From: Novosphingobium sp.
GTDB taxonomy: Bacteria > Pseudomonadota > Alphaproteobacteria > Sphingomonadales > Sphingomonadaceae
DNA: 64,000 nucleotides
Assembly: GCF_024642085.1 (NCBI RefSeq)
Contig: NZ_JAHEBV010000005.1
Coordinates: forward strand, 1 to 64,000
Reading direction: 5' to 3'
Under the pieces are notes generated by a model that made no database searches, was not told the origin of the DNA, and saw nothing but the letters and a program-made list of their open reading frames with translations. Of this stretch, positions 37,450 to 47,428 are shown one piece after another. Position 1 is the first letter of the stretch. Each line of letters begins with the position of its first letter. Both the position numbers and the translations under genes were made by a program.

Positions 37450-38091
37450 CTAGCCATCCATCAAGACGATGTCCCAGCCATAACGTGCCACACCGTCGGC
37501 GCGCGCCAGCGCCCGCACGGCATCGCCGCCCATGTTCTTAAAGACGCCGTCTTTGGCATTGGTCACCTGGTCTTCGGGAAAATACATCTGGGTGGTTAAG
37601 CGGTGGCTGCGGCCGCGGACATCGAAGTGGATGTGCGGCGTGCGAAAGCCGATCGGCGAATCGTAACCGGCTGGCTTGATCGTGGTGATGCGCCAATCGC
37701 CATGTTGGCCGGTGGTGATTGCGGCATAACCCTGGAAATCGGGATCAAGCGGAACAGCGGCTATATCATTGGGATGGGCATAGCGTCCCGCTGCATTGCA
37801 TTGCCACACTTCAAGCCGGGCCCCGCGCACCGGATTGCCATGCCGATCAAGGACGCGCCCGGTCACTTCGATAACAGTGCCCTGCGCGCGATTCTTGTGA
37901 CCTTTGATCCGGGTCAGGTCAGCATCGGTTTCGGCAAGGTGCTGCACCGGATAGAATGGGCCAAGCGTCTGGTCAGGTGTCGGAGCAATATCGCTTGCCG
38001 CGCCGACGCGCGCCGCCCCCAGAATGGTAACCGCCGCTAGGGCTGAACCGGTAAAGTTCCGACGAGTGATGAGCGTGTGATTAGCGCGCAT
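37450..38091 (-). CDS. Exported intradiol ring-cleavage dioxygenase family protein
   Basis: 213 residues. N-terminus has a twin-arginine signal ([24 protein letters not shown]), so it should be exported folded. The catalytic core resembles protocatechuate 3,4-dioxygenase: GPFYPVQHL near the mature N-terminus, [34 protein letters not shown] (first iron Tyr), [22 protein letters not shown] (second Tyr, then the two iron His of HIH). Exported intradiol enzymes of this type lack a settled substrate. ATG 38091 has GGGAGAAA upstream. No aromatic-degradation genes lie beside it. Confidence 0.87.
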   Translation of the reverse strand: MRANHTLITRRNFTGSALAAVTILGAARVGAASDIAPTPDQTLGPFYPVQHLAETDADLTRIKGHKNRAQGTVIEVTGRVLDRHGNPVRGARLEVWQCNAAGRYAHPNDIAAVPLDPDFQGYAAITTGQHGDWRITTIKPAGYDSPIGFRTPHIHFDVRGRSHRLTTQMYFPEDQVTNAKDGVFKNMGGDAVRALARADGVARYGWDIVLMDG

Positions 38092-38251
38092 GGCTGTTTC
38101 TCCCATGCGACCCATCCCCACTGTATCAAAATGTTGGCCGACCGCCAATCCACATCGCCAGCGCGGTTGTGCCCACGCCTTGCGACTTGCCAATATCCGG
38201 GCTAGGGGCGCGCCAACTTTCGTTCACCGCAGTTTTACAAGGATCATTACG

Positions 38252-38674
38252 ATGGCGGTTACCCGCACCTTCTCGATCATCAAGCCCGATGCCACCCGCC
38301 GCAATCTGACCGGCGCGGTCACCAAGATGCTGGAGGACGCCGGCCTGCGCGTTGTAGCATCCAAGCGCATCCACATGAGCCGTGCACAGGCCGAAGGGTT
38401 CTATGCAGTGCACAAGGAACGCCCGTTCTTTGGCGAACTGGTAGATTTCATGATCAGCGGCCCGGTTGTCGTCCAGGTGCTGGAAGGTGAAGACGCGATG
38501 CAGCGCAACCGTGATATTATGGGCGCAACGAACCCCAAGGACGCTGCGCCGGGTACGATCCGCAAGGAACTGGCCGAATCGATCGAAGCCAATTCGGTTC
38601 ACGGCAGCGACAGCGACGAGAACGCGGCGATCGAGATTGCGTATTTCTTCAAGCCCGAAGAAATAGTCGGCTGA
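38252..38674 (+). CDS. ndk: Nucleoside diphosphate kinase
   Basis: Swaps gamma-phosphate between nucleoside di- and triphosphates by a phospho-histidine. 140 residues: [18 protein letters not shown] at the start, [31 protein letters not shown] in the middle, and the active His in [20 protein letters not shown]. Full length and intact. Strong bidirectional terminator follows. The longer open frame upstream of 38252 is not conserved. Confidence 0.98.
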   Translation: MAVTRTFSIIKPDATRRNLTGAVTKMLEDAGLRVVASKRIHMSRAQAEGFYAVHKERPFFGELVDFMISGPVVVQVLEGEDAMQRNRDIMGATNPKDAAPGTIRKELAESIEANSVHGSDSDENAAIEIAYFFKPEEIVG

Positions 38675-38694
38675 CCGTTCGCCCGGTAGCAATC

Positions 38695-38730
38695 CAGAAA
38701 GGCCGCCGGAGCAATCCGGCGGCCTTTCTG
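38695..38730. terminator. Bidirectional terminator between ndk and cls
   Basis: A 16-bp perfect stem (from CAGAAAGGCCGCCGGA, mirrored by TCCGGCGGCCTTTCTG) with the GCAA tetraloop lies between two convergent genes. Each strand ends in a run of Ts after the GC core, so it can stop transcription both ways. Confidence 0.92.
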
Positions 38731-38737
38731 GTTGATG

Positions 38738-40183
38738 TCACAGCACCGGGCCAAACATCGCCATAAGGTTCTGCCACAGCCGTTCCAGAACGCTGAAAGA
38801 CTTTACCCGCTGCAGCGTGACGCGATTCGATTGCGCCAGCCATTGGTCCTGCCTCACACGGATTTGCGCAGCAAACTCTGCATCGCTGAACAGCAGGTTG
38901 TTTTCAAAATTCAGCTCGAAACTGCGGCGGTCAAGATTTGCCGATCCGATCAGCGCGGTCGTTCCATCTGCGACCATGGTCTTAGCGTGAAGCAGCCCGG
39001 GCAGGAATTCGTAAAGTTCCAAGCCGGCGTAAAGAAGATCGGCATAGGTGCTGCGGCTGGCACCGGCGACAATCCAGCTGTCGTTACGGCGCGGCACGAT
39101 CAGAACCACTCGCACCCCCCGCCGCGCCGCGGACAGCAAAGCGAACAACAGTTGTTCATCGGGCACAAAATAGGGCGTCGTGATGACCAGTTCCTGCCGC
39201 GCCGCATGAACCAGTTCCGCAAAGCATTCGGTCATCGCAGCGTGGGTCAGGATCGGCCCGGTCCCGATGACCTGCGCGGCGATTCCGCCAATTGAATTGC
39301 CCGCTCCTTGCGCGCGCGGGGCCAGCATGGCGGTAATATCGTCGCCGTGTTCTGCCATCCAGTCGCCCGCAAACAGGAATTGGAAGTGCCGCGCTACCGG
39401 GCCCTGCCACCGGGTCATGATGTCCACCCACGGGCCAAAGCGCGCCTTGATGCGAAACTCAGGATCGGCAAGGTTTTGGCTGCCGCACCAGGCGATCTGG
39501 TTGTCCACGATCAGCACCTTGCGGTGATTGCGCAGGTCCAGCCTGCCGCGAATCAGGGTCCACACTAGACCGCCCACCGGCAAGGCGATCCGCGCGTCCA
39601 CTCCTGCCCTGTGCATCGCCCGCCATTCGTCCGATCTTTGAAACCCGCGCGACCCTAACGCATCGGCCAGCACCCGCACCTTAACCCCCCTGCGCGCTGC
39701 GCGGATCAGGGCATCACGCATCTTCAGGCCGTTAGCGTCTGCGAGCCAGATGTAGAAGCACAGGTGGACTGTCTCGATCGCAGCGTCGATATCGGCGATC
39801 ATGGCGTCAATTGCAGCGTTGCTGTCATCAGCCAGGGTTGCGCTGTTGAACAGCGTCGGGGGTAAGCCGTTGACCGCGCGCCCCCGGGCGAAGGGCGCGG
39901 CGTGCGGGCCTTGGGCGACCAACCGGGCCGCTTCAGGATCGCCATCAGGTTTGGGCAGGATCGCATCAATCGCTGCAAAGCGTTCGCGCCGACGCCGGCT
40001 GATCCGCGCTTCGCCCAGCAACAAATAGGCCACCACGCCGATCACTGGCAGAACCAGGATGGCGATCACCCACGCAATGCGTGACGTGGGTTCACGCAGC
40101 GGGCGCAACAACGCGCGTAGCACCATCGCCGCTTCGGCCATGAACAGGGCGACGGTAAAAGCGAACGTCAGATCTTGCTGCAT
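38738..40183 (-). CDS. cls: Cardiolipin synthase (phospholipase D type)
   Basis: Joins two phosphatidylglycerols into cardiolipin at the inner membrane. 481 residues: two membrane segments at the N-terminus (LTFAFTVALFMAEAAMVL; IAWVIAILVLPVIGVVAYLLLGEARI) and two PLD catalytic motifs, NHRKVLIVDNQIAWCGSQNLAD (about 215-235) and LHAKTMVADGTTALIGSANLD (about 395-420). Both H-x-K-x4-D cores are intact. The first is followed by a GxG/GSQN stretch as in ClsA. Its 3' end shares the terminator with ndk. Confidence 0.94.
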   Translation of the reverse strand: MQQDLTFAFTVALFMAEAAMVLRALLRPLREPTSRIAWVIAILVLPVIGVVAYLLLGEARISRRRRERFAAIDAILPKPDGDPEAARLVAQGPHAAPFARGRAVNGLPPTLFNSATLADDSNAAIDAMIADIDAAIETVHLCFYIWLADANGLKMRDALIRAARRGVKVRVLADALGSRGFQRSDEWRAMHRAGVDARIALPVGGLVWTLIRGRLDLRNHRKVLIVDNQIAWCGSQNLADPEFRIKARFGPWVDIMTRWQGPVARHFQFLFAGDWMAEHGDDITAMLAPRAQGAGNSIGGIAAQVIGTGPILTHAAMTECFAELVHAARQELVITTPYFVPDEQLLFALLSAARRGVRVVLIVPRRNDSWIVAGASRSTYADLLYAGLELYEFLPGLLHAKTMVADGTTALIGSANLDRRSFELNFENNLLFSDAEFAAQIRVRQDQWLAQSNRVTLQRVKSFSVLERLWQNLMAMFGPVL

Positions 40184-40251
40184 CGCCGCTGAATTGAGCG
40201 TCTTTTCTTATCTGTGACCAGCCTTATGTTGCTGGTCAGAGGAGAAGGACA

Positions 40252-40503
40252 ATGCGCGGCATGGGTGGTACGGGCGAAGACGGAGAGGACTGCCCCTTCG
40301 CGTTCAACTTCGATTCCGCCAGTTTCAAGGTAGGTGACACCGTCAGCTACCGGGTCAGCACGATGGACGATTGGCCATTTGTCGGCACGCTATTGGAAGT
40401 ACACGCCGACTATGTCCTAATATCTCCTGGCCCCACTGAACCCGACGCGCGCTATCGTGGCACGCGCGAAAGCCGGCCGATGGTGGATGGAAGCGAGATC
40501 TAG
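40252..40503 (+). CDS. Small conserved protein of unknown function
   Basis: 83 residues with a good ribosome site (GAGGAGAAGGA). The mid-part FKVGDTVSYRVSTMDDWPFVGTLLEVHADYVLISPGP suggests a small beta-barrel of the SH3-like kind. No signal or metal motif. It is known to me only as a sphingomonad hypothetical. Its stop codon shares the CTAG with the stop of the convergent PurN gene, a 4-nt overlap. Confidence 0.72.
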   Translation: MRGMGGTGEDGEDCPFAFNFDSASFKVGDTVSYRVSTMDDWPFVGTLLEVHADYVLISPGPTEPDARYRGTRESRPMVDGSEI

Positions 40504-41453
40504 AATGCGTCGGCTGCGTCCATCAAGCCGGTCAGCCTTCTTGGTGCCACGCTGCGCCAGCTGCGTGCCAGCCAGTCCGTGATCGCCTCCCAGTCAGTAT
40601 CGCCTAGGTCAAGGCGAATGCCGATCCAGCCATCGCCGAAATAGGCCGGGCGGTAGTAGCGTACGGGATCGTTTTCGATTAACTGGATTTGTTCGTCCAC
40701 GCCGCTGATCTTGACCAGCAAGGCCACCTTGCCATCGCCGTGGTGATCATTGGAAACATAGGCAAATTTCTTGCCTTTGACGATCCCAAAGCAGGGCATG
40801 CCGTGGCTGGTAACCTCGTCGCTTTCAGGCAGCGCCAGGGCGCGGCCGCGGACCTGTTTGGTAAGAAATTCGGGCGAAGCGGCGCGCCCGACCAATTCGG
40901 CCAGGCACCGCCCATAGAGCTGGTGCTCGGCGATCAGCACCCTCGCGGACAGGCGCTCTGCAGTGTCTCCTGGCAGAATGGCAACGGCAGTTTGCCCCAG
41001 GATCGGCCCGTCATCCAGTTCGGCCGTGACCAGATGTACCGTGCAGCCGCCGTGACTGTCACCCGCGTCCAGCGCTCGTTCATGGGTGTGCAGGCCAGTG
41101 TATTTGGGCAGGAGCGATGGGTGCATGTTGATCATCCGGCCAGCCCACTGCGCAACGAATTCCGGCGTCAGGATACGCATGTATCCTGCCAGCGCAACAT
41201 AGTGCGCGCCGTGCTGGCGGATCGCATTGTCCATCGCCGCATCATGATCTGCGCGGGCCATGCCCATGTGGGGCAGGGCAAATGTGGAGACGCCTTCCGC
41301 CCTGGCCAATGCCAATCCGTCAGCGTTCGGGTTGTTGCTGGCCACCAAAACGATCTCGAAAGGGCAATCGGATGAACGGCTGGCATAGAGCAGCGCCGCC
41401 ATATTGGTGCCGCTGCCCGAAATGAGCACAGCAACTTTCGCCCGTTCAGGCAA
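40500..41453 (-). CDS. purN: PurN (GAR formyltransferase) fused to a YjbR/MmcQ-like domain
   Basis: 317 residues. Residues 1-190 are glycinamide ribonucleotide formyltransferase, third step of purine synthesis: [33 protein letters not shown], catalytic [21 protein letters not shown] and [14 protein letters not shown]. From about 200 on, a second domain reads [35 protein letters not shown], then [21 protein letters not shown], which matches the YjbR/MmcQ fold. PurN alone is about 190-215 residues, so this is a fusion. The frame is unbroken across the join. It overlaps the purM stop by 8 nt; purM and purN are co-transcribed. Confidence 0.9.
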   Translation of the reverse strand: MPERAKVAVLISGSGTNMAALLYASRSSDCPFEIVLVASNNPNADGLALARAEGVSTFALPHMGMARADHDAAMDNAIRQHGAHYVALAGYMRILTPEFVAQWAGRMINMHPSLLPKYTGLHTHERALDAGDSHGGCTVHLVTAELDDGPILGQTAVAILPGDTAERLSARVLIAEHQLYGRCLAELVGRAASPEFLTKQVRGRALALPESDEVTSHGMPCFGIVKGKKFAYVSNDHHGDGKVALLVKISGVDEQIQLIENDPVRYYRPAYFGDGWIGIRLDLGDTDWEAITDWLARSWRSVAPRRLTGLMDAADAF

Positions 41454-42537
41454 GGTGAGTGGCCTCCCACGGAACGCGGGCTGACCAGACCTCCGCGCTG
41501 CCTTGAACGGTGCAGCCGCGGGGACCAGCCTCGATAGCGCCGATTACGAAAACCGTCTCGCCAGCGGCTTCAAGATCGGCCTGAACACCTGCCGCCTGTT
41601 CGGCACTTACCGCCAGAACCATACCGATCCCGCAGTTGAATGTACGGGCCATTTCCTCAGGTTCGATATTACCTTGCGCCTGCAGGAAGGCCATCAGCCG
41701 TGGCTGGATCCAGGCTCCGGCATCAATCCGGGCGTGAAGTCCCTCGGGCAGAACGCGCGGAACGTTTTCCAAGAGGCCACCACCGGTAATATGGGCAAGC
41801 GCATGGATGCGGTCTTGGCGGATCACCGGCAAAAGGCTTTTAACGTATATGCGCGTGGGTTCGATCAGATGATCCAGCAACAACCGATCCTGATCGAACA
41901 GGGCAGGACGATCGAGCTTCCAGCCTTTGTCTGCTGCCATCTTTCGGACCAGTGAATAGCCGTTGGAATGAACTCCCGAGCTGGCCAACCCAATCAGTAC
42001 GTCATCTGTCGCTACCTTTTCACCGGTGAGCTGTTGGCCGCGCTCGACTGCGCCAACACAAAAGCCCGCCAAATCGTAGTCGTCAGCGGCGTACATGCCC
42101 GGCATTTCCGCTGTCTCGCCGCCGATCAGCGCGCAACCGGCCAACCTGCAGCCATCAGCAATTCCGGCGACAACGCGGGTCGCGATCCCGTTGGCCAGCT
42201 TGCCAGTGGCGAAGTAGTCCAAGAACAGCAGCGGCTCCGCCCCCTGAACGATCAGGTCATTGACGCACATCGCCACAAGATCGATCCCGATTGAATCATG
42301 GCGGTCATGTTCAATTGCCAGCTTGACCTTGGTCCCGACCCCGTCGTTAGCCGCTACCAACAGCGGGTCGGTATAGCCTGCCGCCTTCAGGTCAAAGAAC
42401 CCGCCAAAACCGCCAAGTTCGGCGTCGGCGCCGGGCCGAGCAGTAGCGCGGGCAAGGGGCGCAATCGCCTTTACCAGGGCGTTTCCGGCCGCGATTGATA
42501 CGCCGGCCTGCTCGTAGCTGTAGCTCTTTTCGGACAT
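41446..42537 (-). CDS. purM: Phosphoribosylformylglycinamidine cyclo-ligase
   Basis: Fifth step of purine synthesis: closes FGAM to AIR with ATP. 363 residues: [19 protein letters not shown] at the start, [47 protein letters not shown] (motif-rich AIRS domain) at 70-115, and [14 protein letters not shown] further on. ATG 42537 ([12 protein letters not shown]) is the conserved start; the longer frame upstream is not. It is divergent from the DUF2066 gene and overlaps purN by 8 nt. Confidence 0.96.
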   Translation of the reverse strand: MSEKSYSYEQAGVSIAAGNALVKAIAPLARATARPGADAELGGFGGFFDLKAAGYTDPLLVAANDGVGTKVKLAIEHDRHDSIGIDLVAMCVNDLIVQGAEPLLFLDYFATGKLANGIATRVVAGIADGCRLAGCALIGGETAEMPGMYAADDYDLAGFCVGAVERGQQLTGEKVATDDVLIGLASSGVHSNGYSLVRKMAADKGWKLDRPALFDQDRLLLDHLIEPTRIYVKSLLPVIRQDRIHALAHITGGGLLENVPRVLPEGLHARIDAGAWIQPRLMAFLQAQGNIEPEEMARTFNCGIGMVLAVSAEQAAGVQADLEAAGETVFVIGAIEAGPRGCTVQGSAEVWSARVPWEATHLA

Positions 42538-42609
42538 GTTGGGTGCGCCTAACCTTTTCCGGCTTGGATTTCCACTTGCCTTTGGGCACAAGGCACCCGG
42601 TTTTCCCCG

Positions 42610-43890
42610 ATGACACCTGCGTCGCACACTCTTTTCGCGCAAAACTGGCGCCCCGGTCCTGCCGCCTTGCTATTGGGCGTAGTGGGTCTTGGCCTTGCGG
42701 TTGCGCTTTTTCTGATCGATCCTGCCCGGCTGATCGCTCAGGTCGAAGGCGACCGAGGTATCATTCCGGTTGCGGCGAGCCAGGATATCCAGATCGACGG
42801 TGTCGAAGTGAACGTCGCCGGCGATAGCGGTGAGGAAGCGCGGCTTAAAGGTTGGCAGGAGGCAGCGAAGCTGGCTTGGGTCAAGGCCGGCGGTCCAGCG
42901 ATGGGCGAAGGCCAGATCCAGTCGATGGTCTCCTCGATAGTGATCGAACGCGAACAAATCGGCCCGCGCCGGTACGTCGCAACGCTGGGCGTGGTCTTCG
43001 ACCGCGCGCGCGCCGGCCAGTTTCTCAGCTCGACGGGCAAACAGTCGCATTCCGCACCGATGATGATAATTCCGGTTCTTTATTCCGGCGGCGTCGCCCA
43101 AGTCTATGAAGTCAAAGGTCAATGGCAGGCGGCTTGGGCTCAGTTCCGTTCCGGACAAAGCCCGATCGATTATGTTCGTCCGTCGGGCCAAGGCGGCGAA
43201 TCGCTATTGATCACGGCGGGTCAACCCGGGCGCCGCAGCCGTACCTGGTGGCGCAACGTGCTTGATCAGTTCGGCGCCTCGGACGTTCTCATCCCTGAAG
43301 CGCGTCTTGAGCGACAATGGCCCGGCGGCCCAGTACGCGCCACTTTCACGGGGCGATATGGACCAGACAACACCTGGCTTGGAAGCTTCGAATTGAGCGC
43401 CAACGATGAAGCCGGAGTGCCGCGCATGCTTGCCGAAGCGGTCATCCGCATGGATGCACTCTATGCCGATGCTTTGCAGAAGGGCCTGCTTAAGCCCGAT
43501 ACGACGCTGAATGTGCGCCCGCAAATCGATCCGGCTCTGGCAGCGCTGATAGCAGCAGGACAGGCTCAGGAAGCTGCGCCAAAAGCTGCCTCAAGCAATC
43601 CTGCTGCTGCCGCAAGCCCCACGCCCACCGCCACACCGACGGAAGAAGCAAAGGTCAATACATTCACCGTACAGTTTTCCTCACCGGATGCAGCCGCTGT
43701 GGACGCCGCACTGGGCGCGGTGCGTTCTGCTGCAGGGGTAAAGGGCGCGTCTACTACAAGCCTTGCGATGGGCGGTACTTCGTTGATGCGGGTCAGCTAT
43801 GCCGGGGAACTGTCCACGTTGGCCGCAGCGCTGCGCGCGCGCGGGTACACCGTTACGGTGGGCACCAACGCTCTGTCGATCAGGCGCTGA
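42610..43890 (+). CDS. DUF2066-like protein with one membrane anchor
   Basis: 426 residues. A hydrophobic segment ([19 protein letters not shown], about 18-36) serves as anchor or uncleaved signal. The periplasmic part has the DUF2066 feel: [37 protein letters not shown] and a Trp-rich middle, then an Ala/Pro/Thr linker (about 325-350) and a C-terminal ferredoxin-like fold ([35 protein letters not shown]). No function is established. Overlaps hdaA by 1 nt, as in other alphaproteobacteria. Confidence 0.8.
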   Translation: MTPASHTLFAQNWRPGPAALLLGVVGLGLAVALFLIDPARLIAQVEGDRGIIPVAASQDIQIDGVEVNVAGDSGEEARLKGWQEAAKLAWVKAGGPAMGEGQIQSMVSSIVIEREQIGPRRYVATLGVVFDRARAGQFLSSTGKQSHSAPMMIIPVLYSGGVAQVYEVKGQWQAAWAQFRSGQSPIDYVRPSGQGGESLLITAGQPGRRSRTWWRNVLDQFGASDVLIPEARLERQWPGGPVRATFTGRYGPDNTWLGSFELSANDEAGVPRMLAEAVIRMDALYADALQKGLLKPDTTLNVRPQIDPALAALIAAGQAQEAAPKAASSNPAAAASPTPTATPTEEAKVNTFTVQFSSPDAAAVDAALGAVRSAAGVKGASTTSLAMGGTSLMRVSYAGELSTLAAALRARGYTVTVGTNALSIRR

Positions 43891-44504
43891 TGACGCAGAT
43901 CGTGCTGCCCCTCGAGGTAGGGGATAATGCCCCGTCGCGAATCGTTGTTGGCAGTGCGAATGCTGCTGCGCTTGAGGCTATGGCGGCCGCGGCCAGCTGG
44001 CCCTTTCGCACCGCAGTGCTCCATGGCCCGCCACGTTCGGGCAAAAGCCTGATCGCCCGTTGGTTTGCGGGTGAACGGCTCGGCGAGGCCATCGACGAGG
44101 CTGACCGGATGGACGAAACCGAGCTGTTCCACAGTTGGAACCGCGCCCAGGAAAGCGGCAGACCCCTGCTTCTGATTAGCGGGCGAATGAAGGATAGTTG
44201 GGAAATCGGTCTGCCCGATCTGCGTTCACGCATTGGCGCTGCGCTGCATCTGACGATTGGCACACCCGACGATTCGATGCTGACCGAGCTACTGGCAATC
44301 CATGCGCAGCAGCGCGGACTGGCGTTGGGCCCCGATGCGGCTACTTATCTTGTCCCGCGGACCGAACGTTCCCATCAGGGTGTCGAGCGGCTGGTCGCCG
44401 CAATCGACCGGCTCAGCCTTGAGCGCAAGGCCGCGCCGACCTTGTCGGTCTGGCGCGATGCACTCGAAGAAATCATGGGTCCCAATGAGCCGCGCTTGCT
44501 TTGA
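43890..44504 (+). CDS. hdaA: Hda-like regulator of DnaA (clamp-binding AAA+ protein)
   Basis: 204 residues of the DnaA AAA+ family without a DNA-binding domain. N-terminal QIVLPL is a beta-clamp-binding hexapeptide as in Hda. Walker A is GPPRSGKS (about 46-53), followed by EAIDEADRM in place of Walker B and a lid domain. In Caulobacter HdaA docks on the sliding clamp and promotes ATP hydrolysis by DnaA, resetting initiation. Its neighbours (DUF2066 before it, purMN opposite) match the known alphaproteobacterial setting. Confidence 0.87.
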   Translation: MTQIVLPLEVGDNAPSRIVVGSANAAALEAMAAAASWPFRTAVLHGPPRSGKSLIARWFAGERLGEAIDEADRMDETELFHSWNRAQESGRPLLLISGRMKDSWEIGLPDLRSRIGAALHLTIGTPDDSMLTELLAIHAQQRGLALGPDAATYLVPRTERSHQGVERLVAAIDRLSLERKAAPTLSVWRDALEEIMGPNEPRLL

Positions 44505-44533
44505 AGCGCGGTTGGTGGGACACAGGGGGAACA

Positions 44534-45250
44534 ATGCTGCAACGCCTGATCAGCTATCTCGACTCGATCGTCGCCCGTGATCCGAGCCCGCGCTCGCGCT
44601 GGGAAGTGCTGCTTTACCCCGGTGTCCTGGCTATGGGTTTGCACCGCCTGGCGCACTGGCTGTTCGAAGCAGATCTCTTTTTCGTGGCGCGTATGGTCAA
44701 TTCGACCAGCCGCTTCCTGACTGCGATCGACATCCATCCGGGCGCCAACATTGGCCAGAACTTCTTCATCGATCACGGGTTTGTCGTGATCGGCGAAACT
44801 GCGGAAATCGGTGACAACGTGACGATGTATCAAGGATCGACTTTGGGCGGGACCAATCCCACCAACGGCGTGGGCGGAAAACGGCACCCGACTATCGGCA
44901 GCGATGTTATCGTCAGTCTGGGTGCCGCAATCCTTGGCCCGATTACCGTGGGAAAGGGTGCCCGAATCGGTGCGAACGCAGTAGTCACCAAGGATGTGCC
45001 TGAAGGCGCTACGATGGTCGGTATCCCGGCAAAGCAGACGTTGGTCGAGGTCAAGCCCGAGACAACGGCCTTTGTTCCCTATGGCACCCCTTGCACAGAA
45101 CGATTCGATCCCGCCACTCAAAAGCTGGAATTGCTGCAGTGCGAGATTGAAACCATGCAAAAGCGCATCGCCCAGCTGCTTGAGGAACGCGATGCCAGCG
45201 CGGCCAAGCAACCTACGGCCCGCAAGCGTACGAACAAGAAGTCGGCTTGA
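44534..45250 (+). CDS. cysE: Serine O-acetyltransferase
   Basis: Acetylates serine for cysteine synthesis. 238 residues: N-terminal SRWEVLLYPGVLAMGLHRLAHWLF, then the left-handed beta-helix (DIHPGANIGQNFFIDHGFVVIGETAEIGDNVTMYQGSTLGGT, GKRHPTIGSDVIVSLGAAILGPITVGKGARIGANAVVTKDVP). The shorter N-terminus is the EpsC-type seen in many alphaproteobacteria; a coiled-coil tail (KLELLQCEIETMQKRIAQLLEERDAS) and a basic end are added. ATG 44534 has GGGGGAAC upstream. Confidence 0.94.
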   Translation: MLQRLISYLDSIVARDPSPRSRWEVLLYPGVLAMGLHRLAHWLFEADLFFVARMVNSTSRFLTAIDIHPGANIGQNFFIDHGFVVIGETAEIGDNVTMYQGSTLGGTNPTNGVGGKRHPTIGSDVIVSLGAAILGPITVGKGARIGANAVVTKDVPEGATMVGIPAKQTLVEVKPETTAFVPYGTPCTERFDPATQKLELLQCEIETMQKRIAQLLEERDASAAKQPTARKRTNKKSA

Positions 45251-45594
45251 GCGCGGTAGTCACCCCGTTCCCGCTGGCTGGTTCCCGGCCACTTCAGGTC
45301 GGGTTCGACCGCCCCGAACTTCTTCGCATTCTGGATCTTTACGGCCGCATGGTCGCCGCCGGAATGTGGCGTGACTATGCAATGGATTTTACGCGCGATG
45401 CCGCGTGCTTCGCTGCTTATCGCCGCACCGCAGAACGTCCCGAAGTGCGGATAGAAAAGCGCCCATCGATGCGCGGCAAGCAGGGGATGTGGTGCCTGAT
45501 CGGCGAATCAGGGCAAGTGCTCAAACGCGGCCACGAACTGGCCGGTGTGCTGTTCCCGCTGGAGCGACGGTTGCTCAAAGTGGTGGAGCAATGA
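45247..45594 (+). CDS. DUF2794 protein
   Basis: 115 residues, matching the alphaproteobacterial DUF2794 family: VGFDRPELLRILDLYGRMVAAGMWRDYAMDFTRDAACFAAYRR, then RPEVRIEKRPSMRGKQGMWCLIGESGQVLKRGHEL. No function known. The start is TTG 45247, sharing TTGA with the cysE stop, so translation is coupled. The 188 bp that follow hold no recognised gene. Confidence 0.9.
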   Translation: MSAVVTPFPLAGSRPLQVGFDRPELLRILDLYGRMVAAGMWRDYAMDFTRDAACFAAYRRTAERPEVRIEKRPSMRGKQGMWCLIGESGQVLKRGHELAGVLFPLERRLLKVVEQ

Positions 45595-45782
45595 GGCAGC
45601 AGGCCCTCAGCGTTGTGTTTCGATGAATAAGCGTTTGCATCCGCCACGATAATACGGCCTATTCATCATGCTGGCAGCACGCATCACTTGCGCTGCCCAA
45701 AAAAATTGGGAGTTCTGAAAGGTCGAACCAGGGGCATGTGCGGGCCGCGTTCCCGCAGTGCGCCCAACAGGGGTGGTGCGAC

Positions 45783-47408
45783 ATGACGACTCGGCGGCGA
45801 TTTCTTGCAAACCTTGGAATGATGGCTGGCAGCGGCCCGGTGCTTTGCGCGCTTCAGGCTCTGGGCATAGGCGGTTATGCGCACGCTCAGGAATGGCGGG
45901 GGCTACCTGTAGGTTTGGGGCAGGGCAAACATGTTGCCGTGCTGGGCGCGGGGATATCCGGTCTGGTCGCGGCACACGAACTGGAGCAGGCCGGTTTCAC
46001 AGTAACAGTGCTCGAAGCTCGCGGGCGGGTCGGCGGCAGGGCTTGGGCCCTTCGCGATGGCACAAAAGTCGATATGGTCGGGGAAGCGCAACAGACGGTT
46101 GCATTCGATGCCGGAAACTACATCAACGCCGGCCCCGCTCGCATCCCTTCGATTCATCACGACTTTCTGGCCTATGCACGCAAGTTCGGTGTGCCGATGG
46201 AAGTGGAAGTCAATTCCAGTCGGTCGGCCTACCTGGTAGGTGCCGACGGCGATCGCGTCAGGATGCGTACAGCCATTAATGATACGCGTGGGCGCATCTC
46301 TGAACTGCTGGCCAAGGCGGTCAACCAAGGCGCGCTCGACCAGACTTTAAGCTCCGCTGACAAGGAACGCCTGATGCCGTTCCTAATAAAATACGGCGAT
46401 CTGAACAAGGATGGACGGTTCCTTGGCAGCGAGAGGTCGGGCTTTATTGCGCCGCCCGGGGCGGTCAACGATATGATGCAGAAACCTGCTCCGCTCGAAC
46501 TGAGCCGGCTGTTGGGTAACGAGCAGCTGGGCATGTCCTTGTTCGAAGATTTCCCCTACATGCAGGCAACCATGTTTGAACCGGTCGGCGGGATGGACCG
46601 AGTTCATATGGCCATAGCCAAAGCACTTAAGGTGCCGCCGGTTCTGGGGGCTGAAGTAGTCCGTCTGCGCCAAAGTCCGGATTCGGTTCGCCTGGCCTAC
46701 AAATATGGGTCTGGCGGAGAGATGCGAAACCTGACTGCGGATTATGTGATATCGACAATTCCGTTTTCCGTTCTGCGGCAGATCGACACCGATTTTCCCA
46801 GGTCTACAAAGGCGCAGATCGCATCTGTTCCGTACGATGCGTCAAACAAAGTCGCTTTTGAAGCACCACGGTTTTGGGAACAGGATGACATCTATGGGGG
46901 GCTTAGTTTCGTCGGGCCGCCCACGGCTCTGATCTGGTACCCGTCGACTGGCTTGCACAGTAAACGCGGGGTCATTCTGGGTTGCTACAATTCGGGCAAG
47001 GTTGCGCAGGCGTTCCAGGCTTTGACCTTGGAAGATCAAATTGCGGCGTCGCGCGCAGCGATTGAGAAGGCGCACCCCGGCAATGGCAAGGCTCTTGAAA
47101 AGGCGGTTGTCGTCAATTGGTCCAAAATCCCGTTCTCGCTTGGCCCGTGGCCGGACTGGAACGAGAAGAAACCTGAACTGCCGCATGATGGGCATATTGA
47201 CGATCCGGTGTTCCGGGCACTTCAGGTGCCAATTGGCCGCGTTTATCTGGCCGGGGCGCAGCTTAGCCAAACGCCTGGCTGGCAAGAAGGCGGAATTCAT
47301 TCAGCCTGGGCGCAGATCGAAAAGCTTGCGCGGCGCGCTGGCATGTCACGTGCCACCGAACCGATGCAGCCAGTGGTTGGTAGCGCAGCACACCGGGCCA
47401 CCGAATAA
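45783..47408 (+). CDS. Tat-exported flavin amine oxidase
   Basis: 541 residues. N-terminal twin-arginine signal TTRRRFLANLGMMAGSGPV. The FAD-binding fold follows: VAVLGAGISGLVAAHELEQAGFTVTVLEARGRVGGRAW at about 50-90, then NYINAGPARIPSIHHDFLAY, and near the C-terminus VYLAGAQLSQTPGWQEGGIHSAWAQIEKL, which matches the flavin monoamine / L-amino-acid oxidase family. It should oxidise an amine or amino acid in the periplasm to an imine, with FAD and O2 or another acceptor. ATG 45783 is preferred because the Tat motif follows at once. An exported RidA gene lies 20 bp downstream. Substrate unknown. Confidence 0.88.
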   Translation: MTTRRRFLANLGMMAGSGPVLCALQALGIGGYAHAQEWRGLPVGLGQGKHVAVLGAGISGLVAAHELEQAGFTVTVLEARGRVGGRAWALRDGTKVDMVGEAQQTVAFDAGNYINAGPARIPSIHHDFLAYARKFGVPMEVEVNSSRSAYLVGADGDRVRMRTAINDTRGRISELLAKAVNQGALDQTLSSADKERLMPFLIKYGDLNKDGRFLGSERSGFIAPPGAVNDMMQKPAPLELSRLLGNEQLGMSLFEDFPYMQATMFEPVGGMDRVHMAIAKALKVPPVLGAEVVRLRQSPDSVRLAYKYGSGGEMRNLTADYVISTIPFSVLRQIDTDFPRSTKAQIASVPYDASNKVAFEAPRFWEQDDIYGGLSFVGPPTALIWYPSTGLHSKRGVILGCYNSGKVAQAFQALTLEDQIAASRAAIEKAHPGNGKALEKAVVVNWSKIPFSLGPWPDWNEKKPELPHDGHIDDPVFRALQVPIGRVYLAGAQLSQTPGWQEGGIHSAWAQIEKLARRAGMSRATEPMQPVVGSAAHRATE

Positions 47409-47428
47409 CTAGTGGGAAGGAAGCCAAT

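Noticed and set aside
45595..45782. Possible promoter or small RNA between DUF2794 and the amine oxidase
   Set aside because: A TTGCAT-like box can be found but its partner is poor; no stable structure or conserved element was recognised.
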